From Streptomyces sp. NBC_00154 (lineage in GTDB: Bacteria > Actinomycetota > Actinomycetes > Streptomycetales > Streptomycetaceae): 64,000 bases of DNA. The DNA lies in the NCBI RefSeq assembly GCF_026342835.1, contig NZ_JAPEMI010000001.1:7074501-7138500 (forward strand), given 5' to 3'. Of this stretch, positions 25,869-34,100 are shown piece after piece. Position numbers and translations under genes: made by a program. The number at the start of each line of letters is the position of its first letter. Within the stretch, counting starts at the first letter, position 1. The notes under the pieces were generated by a model, which had not been told where the DNA came from, searched no databases, and worked only from the letters and a program-made list of their open reading frames with translations.

Positions 25869-26651
25869 ATGACAGCAGAGGTGAATCGTCAGGAGCGGCG
25901 ACGACGGGTGTGGGGAAGCACGCTGCTGCGTGCGCTCGTCCTGGTGGCGACATTCCTGGCCCTGACCGCATTCTCCATCGCCCTGGCGAAGGTGACGCTC
26001 ACCCCGTCACCGGCATCGGAGGACCTCGTCCGGTCCAACCTCCGGCCCGGAAGGTCGTTGCGACAGTACGCCGAGGACTACACCTTCCTCGCGGCCTGCA
26101 AGCAGGCCGGCGGAAACCTCCTGCTGGGCGTCCCGTTCGGCATCCTGCTGCCGATTCTCGTGCCGCGCCGGCTCCGGATGCTGCGCATGGTCGTGCTGAC
26201 GTTGACGGTGATGGTGGTGATCGAACTCGTCCAGGGCGCCTTGGTCCCCGGGCGTGCCTTCGACATCGACGACGCGATCCTCAACACGAGTGGCGCGCTG
26301 CTCGGATATCTGCTGGTGGGGCGGCGGATCAGCCATCGCTATCACGTGCTGGCGGAGGGGACGACCCGCGCGGAGGCGGCTCGGGAGCCGAAGCCCGAGC
26401 GAAAGCTTGCGCCGAAGTCCGGGACCAAGTCCCGGACCAAGTCCAAGCTGACGTCCAAGCCCAAGCCCAAGCCCAAGCCGAAGCCGAAGCCGTCATCCAA
26501 GTCCAAGGCCATGCCTGCATCCAAGGCCAAGGCCAAGTCCAAGGTGAAACCGAAGTCCAAGTCCCGGAGCAGGGCCGCGATCAGCCGTAGCCCGTCCGGA
26601 CTGGTTGCCTCCGGACGCGCCCTGTTCGGCCGACTGACCCGTGACCGGTGA
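25869..26651 (+). CDS. VanZ-family membrane protein with Lys/Pro repeat tail
   Basis: 260 residues. Membrane helices at about 20-42 (ALVLVATFLALTAFSIALAK), 80-97 (NLLLGVPFGILLPILVP), 103-122 and 135-150 form the VanZ domain, with the signature GNLLLGVPFG and IDDAILNTSGALLGY. Some VanZ proteins give low teicoplanin resistance, but most are of unknown function. Residues 170-235 are a hydrophilic tail of SK/PK repeats (KPKPKPKPKPKP, KSKAMPASKAKAKS), probably cytoplasmic and able to bind nucleic acid or wall polymers. A strong terminator follows. There is no neighbouring resistance gene. Confidence 0.9.
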   Translation: MTAEVNRQERRRRVWGSTLLRALVLVATFLALTAFSIALAKVTLTPSPASEDLVRSNLRPGRSLRQYAEDYTFLAACKQAGGNLLLGVPFGILLPILVPRRLRMLRMVVLTLTVMVVIELVQGALVPGRAFDIDDAILNTSGALLGYLLVGRRISHRYHVLAEGTTRAEAAREPKPERKLAPKSGTKSRTKSKLTSKPKPKPKPKPKPSSKSKAMPASKAKAKSKVKPKSKSRSRAAISRSPSGLVASGRALFGRLTRDR

Positions 26652-26659
26652 CCTGTGAG

Positions 26660-26691
26660 CCGGGTCCGGGCGGGGGATCGCCCGGACCCGG
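26660..26691 (+). terminator. Terminator after VanZ gene
   Basis: CCGGGTCCGGGCG-GGGGAT-CGCCCGGACCCGG, a perfect 13-bp stem nine bases past the stop. Beyond it (26695-26790, minus strand) a scrap reading SGQWFSARFQEVMKNAYSAL has coding bias but no start. Confidence 0.85.
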
Positions 26692-26985
26692 TCGTCACGG
26701 TTCCTGGAGCGCTGAGTAGGCGTTCTTCATGACCTCCTGGAACCGGGCGGAGAACCACTGTCCGGAGAGAGGCGTCGGGGAGCGCGTCGGCGTTACCTGA
26801 CGGTCGGGTCACCCACCCGGTCCAATCCCTTGTCCTCGTCGTTCGGGATCGCCCGGCTGGAGCCGTCGTCCGACTCGACCGGCGGCGTCGTCCGGACGAA
26901 GGCGTCGCTTCCGGTCTCCGGGTCGACCTGTGGCCCTCACTATGGAAGTGGGCGCCGTTGCGCCTATGAGTACCTGCTTGCGGCC

Positions 26986-27010
26986 GAGCGGCTGTGCGGC
27001 TCGTGGGTAC
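26986..27010 (+). promoter_or_regulatory. Sigma-B-like promoter for the 27035 gene
   Basis: GAGC-N15-GGGTAC fits the Streptomyces general-stress promoter pattern GNNT-N14-16-GGGTAC/T with one mismatch. It would start transcription about 18 bases before ATG 27035, leaving room for the GGAGGTG ribosome site. Confidence 0.45.
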
Positions 27011-27034
27011 GGGCCGGAGCGGAGGTGTGCGGCC

Positions 27035-29314
27035 ATGTCCAGCGGAGACGTGCTCATGCGAATCGATGACGGCGGGCGGGTGACCGACTGGTCTCCTGCG
27101 GCCGGCGAGGTGTTCGGATGGTCTGCGGAGGAAGCCGTGGGCCGGTCAGTCAGTGCCCTCGTGCACGAGAACAGTGCCGCTGAGAACTGGCTCCGGGCCC
27201 TCTCCGACGGTCCGGGCTCGGTAGTGGTGAGGCCGGTACTGACCGACTCGTCGGTGACGTGGGAGGTGCGAGCCGGCGTGGACGCCGGTTCACATTGGGA
27301 TCTGGCGATGCTGCGGTCCATGTTCACTCACTTGCCGATGCACCTGCATGTCCTGGACGACCGACTGCGCATCGTCCGCGTGAACGCGGCGATGCGCGGG
27401 ATGTGCGCCACCTCGGTCGACTCGCTGCCGGGCCAAGTGTTCACCGAGGCCTACCGGCTTGCTGCCCCTGAGGAGGAAGCGGCAGTGGCACGCAGCGTCA
27501 TGGAAGGCGGGGAGCCGGTGTTCGACCGCATGGTGCGATCCGTGCAGGGGCCCGCCGGCAGCAATCCGAGAACCTATTCCATCGCCTACGTGCGCCTGGA
27601 GAGCGAAAGTGGTGGGGTCCTGGGCCTGGTTGCCTCCGTCATGGATGTCACCGACCGCGAGCGCGACCTCCAGCGCCTGAAGATCCTGGAAGAGGTCCGT
27701 CGACAGGTGGGCGAGCGGTTGGAGGTCATGGCCGTCTGTCAGGAATTGACGAAAGCGGTGGTACCGGCGTTCTCGGGGATCGCGGTGGTCGAGGTCATCG
27801 AGGACGTGTTCCGTGGTGAGGACCCGCCGCTGGCCCCGGTCGACCCGGGAGTACCCCTGCGGCGGGCTGCTTTTCGCGGGCTGATGTCGGCCTACCCGGT
27901 GGGTGAGGTGCGGAACCTGCCGTACGGAACCCCCTTCTCGCGCGTACTGGCCGACCTGCGCCCGCGGGTCGTCCCGGTGGAGGAAGACAGCTTGTGGCTC
28001 GCGGCTGATCCTGCTCGGGCGGAGGCCATCAAACGCTCCGGCGCCCACTCCCTGATCGTCGCTCCGCTGGCCTTGCGGGGCCAGGCGTTGGGCGTGGTGA
28101 GCTTTTATCGGCACGGGGCAGAGGACCCGTTCCAGGAAGAGGACCTCGCGCTGACGTCCGACGTGTGCGCCCACGCCGCGCTGTGCATCGAGAACGCGCG
28201 TCGCTACATGCGAGAGCGGACTATCGCAGCGACCGTGAAGCGCAGGCTGCTGCCGCAGCGACCGGCGACGCCGTCAACGGTGGAGGTCTCCCACCTGCAC
28301 CTTCCCGGACGAGGAGGCGGGGGCGCGTGGTTCGATGTGATCGAGCTGGCGGGGGCGCGGACAGCATTGGTCCTCGGTGACGTCGCCGGGCTGGGTGTGG
28401 CCACTGCCACCACGATGGGGCAATTGCGGATGGTCATCCAGTCCCTGGCCGCTTTGGACCTGGAACCGGACGAACTGATGGCGCGGCTGAGTGACACTGC
28501 CGCCCGCCTGGCCGCCGAACGCGCGGCGCTCCCGGTCGGTGACCCCTTGCACCGTGAGCCGCTCACCGCCGGCTGTCTGATCGCGGTCTACGACTCGGTC
28601 GAACGCCAGTGCACCATTGTGCGCGCGGGCCTGCCGGAGCCCTACGTGGTCTTCCCCGACGGCAGCTCGACCACCCTGTCCGTCCCTGCGGGCCCAGTAC
28701 TCGCCGGCACCGACCAGGCCCCGTTCCCAGCCACCACGGTCGACGTACCCGCAGGAAGCACCCTGGCAGTCGGCAACGAAGACATCCTTTTGGCGTCCGC
28801 GCACCTGCGTTCCCTGTTGGACCAAGGAGCTGTTCAGCCGTTGGACGAGCTCTGCGACGTGCTCGCGTACGCGATGAGGGACCGCTACGAGACGGAGAAG
28901 CTGGTACTGCTGGCACGCGCCAAGGCGCTCCCCGCGGAGCAGGTCCTCACCCTGCCCCTGCCGGCCGGCCCCGAAGCCGCACCCCGTGCGCGCGCCGCCG
29001 CCCGCCGACAGCTCGCGGCCTGGAAGATCGACGAAGACAGCACTTTCACCACCGAGCTCATCGTCAGCGAGCTCGTCGGCAATGCGGTCCGCTACGGTGC
29101 CCCACCACTTCGACTGCGTCTGATTCTGGACGGGATGCTCACATGCGAGGTGAGCGACGCTGTGAGCAGCGCTCCGCACCTCAAGCACGCCCGAACCATT
29201 GACGAGACAGGACGAGGGCTGTTCATCGTTGCCACTGTCGCCGAAAACTGGGGCACCCACTATGACGCGCAGGGGAAGACCGTCTGGGCGCAGCAGCTCA
29301 CCGGCGTTGCTTAG
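27035..29314 (+). CDS. PAS-GAF-degenerate SpoIIE-HATPase regulator
   Basis: 759 residues from ATG 27035 (GGAGGTG seven bases upstream). PAS about 5-60 (GRVTDWSPAAGEVFGWSAEE), a second PAS about 90-205, GAF about 220-380, SpoIIE-like region about 390-615, HATPase about 630-759. The phosphatase region has lost its active site: GGDW is GGGAWFD, the AGH motif is AGLPEPY, YTDG is LASAHL, and the final DD is YETEKLVLL; only VLGDVAGLG survives. The kinase part is intact (ELIVSELVGNAVRYGA, DETGRGLFIVATVAENWG). It probably works as an anti-sigma kinase whose pseudo-phosphatase domain is structural or regulatory. Confidence 0.92.
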   Translation: MSSGDVLMRIDDGGRVTDWSPAAGEVFGWSAEEAVGRSVSALVHENSAAENWLRALSDGPGSVVVRPVLTDSSVTWEVRAGVDAGSHWDLAMLRSMFTHLPMHLHVLDDRLRIVRVNAAMRGMCATSVDSLPGQVFTEAYRLAAPEEEAAVARSVMEGGEPVFDRMVRSVQGPAGSNPRTYSIAYVRLESESGGVLGLVASVMDVTDRERDLQRLKILEEVRRQVGERLEVMAVCQELTKAVVPAFSGIAVVEVIEDVFRGEDPPLAPVDPGVPLRRAAFRGLMSAYPVGEVRNLPYGTPFSRVLADLRPRVVPVEEDSLWLAADPARAEAIKRSGAHSLIVAPLALRGQALGVVSFYRHGAEDPFQEEDLALTSDVCAHAALCIENARRYMRERTIAATVKRRLLPQRPATPSTVEVSHLHLPGRGGGGAWFDVIELAGARTALVLGDVAGLGVATATTMGQLRMVIQSLAALDLEPDELMARLSDTAARLAAERAALPVGDPLHREPLTAGCLIAVYDSVERQCTIVRAGLPEPYVVFPDGSSTTLSVPAGPVLAGTDQAPFPATTVDVPAGSTLAVGNEDILLASAHLRSLLDQGAVQPLDELCDVLAYAMRDRYETEKLVLLARAKALPAEQVLTLPLPAGPEAAPRARAAARRQLAAWKIDEDSTFTTELIVSELVGNAVRYGAPPLRLRLILDGMLTCEVSDAVSSAPHLKHARTIDETGRGLFIVATVAENWGTHYDAQGKTVWAQQLTGVA

Positions 29315-29431
29315 TGCGCACCATACTCGCGGCTCACTCGGGTACGCGACGAGACGCCTCCCGCACAGCAACCCGGTCGCCACACTCTTGATCCCCTTGT
29401 GCACGGCGCGACCAGGGGCTTACTGGTGCTG

Positions 29432-29456
29432 CGGGTCCGGTAGAAGCCCGGACCCG
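29432..29456 (+). terminator. Hairpin downstream of 27035 gene
   Basis: CGGGTCCGG-TAGAAGC-CCGGACCCG, perfect 9-bp stem, 118 bases after the stop at 29314. Just past it a frame reads PVNRQDALHQIANDFREGLG with coding bias but no start, possibly another scrap. Confidence 0.55.
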
Positions 29457-29638
29457 TCAACCGGCAGGACGCGCTGCACCAGATCGCCAACGACTTCCGC
29501 GAAGGGCTGGGGCGGCGCGGAGGATGGTGATCCTGGAACACGCCGGTCACCTGCTCAACAGGTCAGGGGCACCCGCCTCTTGAGATCCACCGTCCGAAAC
29601 ACGCCAGTCGGCGTGGGCCCACTGGAAGGATTTCGTCC

Positions 29639-29899
29639 ATGACCGACAGCGCCCCCGGCCAGAAGGCCTGCGAACTGCTCGCCCAAGCATCCCGGCACCC
29701 GGTCGCCAGTCCCCAGCGCAACGCGCTGGTGGCGGAAGCAGCTGTGTGGGCACAGCTGGAGCACGCAGCCACCATGGACAAGCACGCAGCCGTAGTGGTC
29801 GAAATCGAGTCCGCCCTGGCCTCCCTTGCCGACTCCGTGCAGCAACTCCGCAGCGAGGTCGGCGGTCTGACCGGACGCATGAAGCCCAACCAGAAATGA
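29639..29899 (+). CDS. Small helical protein, unknown
   Basis: 86 residues, MTDSAPGQKACELLAQASRH onward, ending in a probable coiled coil (ESALASLADSVQQLRSEVGG). It is cytosolic, with no Cys cluster or membrane segment. GGAAGGA nine bases upstream supports ATG 29639 and codon use is normal. It follows the pseudo-phosphatase gene on the same strand after a hairpin, so it is probably a separate transcript. The family is not recognised; a small regulatory or antitoxin-like role would be speculation. Confidence 0.7.
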   Translation: MTDSAPGQKACELLAQASRHPVASPQRNALVAEAAVWAQLEHAATMDKHAAVVVEIESALASLADSVQQLRSEVGGLTGRMKPNQK

Positions 29900-29946
29900 G
29901 TTGCAACGACCCGGCGAATCGGCGCCGGCCCGCCGGGCAATTTCCG

Positions 29947-30281
29947 TCAGGCTTCCTCGGCCGTGGTTGTGGCCAGTGCGTGGCCGGCGCCCGCAGGTGC
30001 CGGCGCAGTGTGCCGTGACCGGTGGGACAGCCAGGCGGCGACCAGGGCGCCCGAGATGTTGTGCCACACGGAGAACACGGCTGCCGGTAGGGCGGCCAGC
30101 GGGCTGAAGTGAGCGGTCGCCAGTGAGGCGGCGAGCCCCGAGTTCTGCATGCCGACCTCGAAAGCCATGGCGCGGCTGGCGGGTCGGCCGAGGCCGGTGG
30201 CCTCGGCGCCGCCACCAAACCACCCTGCGAAGACACCGGCGGCCAGGACAAGGGCGAGGAGCCGGTTACGACGGAGACCCG
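29947..30281 (-). pseudogene. Bile acid:sodium symporter (BASS) family, C-terminal fragment
   Basis: The frame encodes LALVLAAGVFAGWFGGGAEA, GLGRPASRAMAFEVGMQNSG and LPAAVFSVWHNISGALVAAW, then a short tail and stop. This is the last third of a BASS transporter, including the conserved EVGMQNSGLA motif. Upstream of about 30281 the frame hits a TAG and homology ends, so the first six or so helices are missing. It meets a plus-strand fragment head to head, marking a rearrangement breakpoint. Confidence 0.8.
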
Positions 30282-30283
30282 CC

Positions 30284-30415
30284 TACGAAGTGGACGGCAT
30301 CTCTCCGAAGGTCGCCATCGCCATTGGGGACACACCGAAGACAGCCACGTTCTTCGCCGCTTACTCCGGCTCAGAGCTCCCGCCCGAGGTACAGAAACTG
30401 ATCGACGGTTCTTGA
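30284..30415 (+). pseudogene. C-terminal fragment of an unknown gene
   Basis: YEVDGISPKVAIAIGDTPKT then ATFFAAYSGSELPPEVQKLI and a stop, with coding-type codon use. No start codon lies downstream of the breakpoint shared with the transporter fragment. A strong terminator eight bases later shows that this is the genuine 3' end of a former gene. Family not recognised. Confidence 0.5.
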
Positions 30416-30422
30416 TCTGAAA

Positions 30423-30470
30423 CGCGGGGTTCGGTGTGGCTCAAGAGCTGACGCCACACCGAACCTCGCG
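30423..30470 (+). terminator. Terminator of the fragment ending at 30415
   Basis: An 18-bp stem with a single G-T pair and a 12-base loop; the left arm begins CGCGGGGTTCGG. It starts eight bases after the stop. Confidence 0.8.
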
Positions 30471-31185
30471 CACCAGAACAGGGCCTCGGCTGGCGAGTCG
30501 AAGGATTCCGAGATTCGCAAGGTCCGTCAGGCGGATTGGCAGGTTCATGGCTATTGACTAGTTTCCTCTTCGGCCGGGGTGTCATACAGAACCCGCCCCC
30601 CGGGAGGATGCACCTGGTTGCATCGTTCGTCACTCACCGCGCCCTCGATGGCGGACGTATCACCTGAAGGGCGACCTCCACCTCCAGTCGCTGAGCACTT
30701 CGGCCGTCGAGGTGGTGGCCGGTGGCCAACTGGTCGAGCTCGCTGCCGGGCCGGCCTCTGCGGGGGACGATGTCGCCGCTTCCCTGGGCATCGGGTCACC
30801 CGACTCAGAGCTCACTGGGCCAGTTCGCTCCGCCTGCGGGCCGGCAGCGACCACAGGAACGAGCGTGGCGGTCCGGCCTTCCATCGCGGGGGCCGGCCCT
30901 CGATCCGGATGACCGGGAGCTCGTCGTCCAGGGTCCGTGGCGCCCGGTCGGTCTCTTCGGGCGACGCACCGACCGCAGTCAGCCCGTCACTCCTGTGCAT
31001 CGCGGATCTGCGGCCGGGCTTACGCCTTCGTCCGCCGGTAACGAGCGGACGCGCATGTGAGCAACTGCGCGAACCCGCGACAACTGGATCTTGTCCAGCG
31101 TGACGTGGCGCCGTCAAGGTGAGCACCGTACCGCCAGTCCCGAAGACGTAGTTGGTCACCCCGCACGATCCTCGAAGGGCGTTGC
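30471..31185. other. Gap with an operator-like site and a coding scrap
   Basis: 715 bases before the peptidase. Besides the operator at 30608, a plus-strand frame at about 30650-30770 reads TYHLKGDLHLQSLSTSAVEV and VAGGQLVELAAGPASAGDD with strong codon bias but no start; it may be what remains of a gene once controlled by that operator. No complete gene is supported. Confidence 0.4.
30608..30623. promoter_or_regulatory. LacI-type operator, orphan copy
   Basis: ATGCACCTGGTTGCAT matches the operator at 38776 (ATGCAACCGGTTGCAT) at 14 of 16 bases, with central CpG-type symmetry slightly degraded. It is probably bound by the regulator encoded at 39101. Confidence 0.55.
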
Positions 31186-34100
31186 ATGTCCCTACGTTTC
31201 AGACGAGCCCGGTTGATGACGCTCGCCGCTGTCCTGCTCGCAGCCACCTCAACTCCCATGGCCCACGCCGCCGATCCGCACGCGCCGCAGTCGTGGACCT
31301 CTGCTCCCGCCGCGCACTCCCTCACCCTTGCCGACGGCTCGGTGGTGCACTGGTCCGATGACGGAACGGGAACCCTGACCGGCAAGGACGGCACCATCAG
31401 GGCATTTCCCGTGCCCGGAACCAAGGGGCGCAGCGGCTTCGGCACCGCTCTCTCCCCGTCCGCCGAGATCATCCAGCGCCGCGCGAACGCCTCCGCGCTG
31501 ACGCCCTACAGCGTGGGCACCGCGTCCGGAGGGGCCCGCTCCGCGGTCCGCCCGCAGACCATGAACTCCGGGGCCGTGCCGCTCCCGGAGGAGGTACGCG
31601 CGGTCATCGACGACCTTGGCTCGCGTGCCGGGGCCCGCACAGCCGGACCGGCCGCCCTTGACGGCCTGCCCACCAACCAGGGCCTGACGACGTCCTTCCA
31701 GTCGTACCTCAACTCCGGCGGCGTCAACGCGGTCGGCGCCTTCCAGGACAGTGCGAAGTACCTCCACGGGCTGCCCGGCGAGGGGCAGATCGTCACCAAC
31801 GTGTCGCTGGGCGACCTCACCGACCAGTCCATGGCGGACGCGGGCGACGACTACGTGCGCACCTACGGTCCCACCACCGTCGTCCAGCACGGCCAGCGGT
31901 ACCTGGACTACCCCTCCTTGCCGCTCATTCCCACCTACACCAGCGACAACGCGGGCCGTCTCGATCCGACCGGATCCATCGAGGGCCAGGACCCCAACCT
32001 CGCCGAGGTGCTGCTCGACTTCTCGATGATGGCGCCGCTGCCCCACGACCGGCAGCGTGCCGAGGCGACCGGAAGCGGCGCCACCGACCTGCTGGGCATC
32101 GCACCGGGAGCGCAATACCGGCTCGTCATCCCGGAGGAGGCGTCAGCCGAGGGCATCGCGACGGCCCTTCGCGCCGCGGCAGCCCAGAAGCCCCGTCCCG
32201 ACGTGATCACCGCCAGCCTCGGTTTCGGCACCGACGGGTCGATCGGCTTCCCCTCGCGGTGGCTGGAGGACGACCCCGAGATCAGGGCCACCCTGCGCTC
32301 GATCGTCGACTTGGGCATCGTGGTGGTCGTGTCGTCCAACGACGGCACCCGCCTCGGTCTGCCGGTGTCGGTGGGCCCGGACGGCGGCAGCACGCCCACC
32401 GACCTGACGTCGAGCACCCACGCCCAGACCGACATCGACGACGTCGCCCCGACCACCACCCCGTCGCTGGTCCGTGACACCGGGGTGATCGCCGCGGGAG
32501 GAACCACCGTCGACGACACATTGACCTCGGACGACGTCCGCACGGCCGTCTACCCGACGACCCGCTACAACGGCTCCGCGGGCTACTCGTCGGGCTTCGG
32601 CACCCGTATCGACCTGGCCGCGCCGGGGGACAACCTGCCCTCGCTGATCCACACCTCCGACGGCACGGGCGTGGTGCTCAACGGCGGCACGTCGGCCTCC
32701 GCACCGATGATCGCCGCCGCGGCGGCCAACGTGCTGGCGGCCGCCGAGGGCACCGGGCAGAAGCTCACCCCGCGCAAGGTCCGGAACCTGCTGGTCGCCA
32801 CCGGCCGGCCGCTCGCCCAGCCCCCGCAGGCCGACCGGGAACTGCACATGGGCCCGCAACTGGACGTGACCGCGGCCGTGGAAAGGGTGCTCGCCAAGCG
32901 CCGTGACATCGCTCCCTCCGCGCTGCGTCTGTCCGTCGCCGAGCGTCAGCTCCTCTCGGTCAGCCCCACCACGTCGTTCGTCGAGGCCACCGACCCGTCC
33001 GCCATCGACCTGGCCGGGCCCGAAGTCGGCTCAGGCAACCCGTCCGGTCAGAACACCGTCTCGCCCATCACACTCGGACTCGACCTGACCGGCGCCCACG
33101 ACGGACTGACGTACCGTCTGCGCGTCGGCAACGAGGGGAGCATCCCCTCCGACGGGCCCAGCCTGCGCCTCCTGCCGCGCGAACTGCTCGGCGCGGCAGG
33201 CCTGCCGCTCGCGTCGTCCGGCCCGCGCAGCGTGCAGGTGACGTTCGAGGCGCTCGACAACGGCAGAGTGGTGGCCTCCGCCGCCCGCAGGCTCACCTTC
33301 GGCGCGGCCGACGGGACTTACCTGCAGCCGCAGGCCCCCCGCGTGCCCGGCTCGTCCCCGCTCGGCAAGCCCGTCACCGTGCACTATGACCTCACCGGCC
33401 TCCGCGACACGACCGACCCGGAACTGGTGCTGTCCTCGGTCGGCCACTGGACTCCCTTCACCACCAGCGACAAGTGGCGTGCGGCATGGCGCACCCCGCT
33501 CACCGGCACCAAGGGCTCGGTGACCATCCCCGCCTCGGCGTTCGAGGCCGGCGGCGCCGGCCTCTACGGCGTCGGGACCACCCTGTACGGAGGTCAGGTC
33601 TTCGGTGACTTCCGAGCACTGCGCGTCGGGCCCGACGCGGACCAACGGCCGCAGGCACCGCTGCTGAGCCACGGGGACACCGTCAAGGCGCACGCCGCGG
33701 AGCTGTCCCTGGCCGAGCCCAGGCTGACGGTCTCGTGGGACGCCGGCTCGGTGAAGCACGCCGACGGCGCCGTGATCGAGTTCCTGACCCCGGCACCGAC
33801 GTTGTACGGAGCGCTGAACACCGCCACCAACCAGAACGGCAGCGGCCGCGACGACAACGGGGTCGACCACGCCTCCACCCTGTTCCGGCCCCTGCCGTCG
33901 GTCAAGGGCAGAACGGTCCTCGACCTCAAGGCCCTGGACCTGCCCACCGGCCTGCAGTACCCGGTCCGGATCATCGCCACGCGCGCGGGCAAGCCTCTCG
34001 GGCAGGCGTCGCCCACGTCGTTCGTGCAGTACCTCGACGGCGACACGGTCTCCGGGACCCTGGAGAACTTCGAAGTCAGTAACGGCACGGCGCTGCTGGC

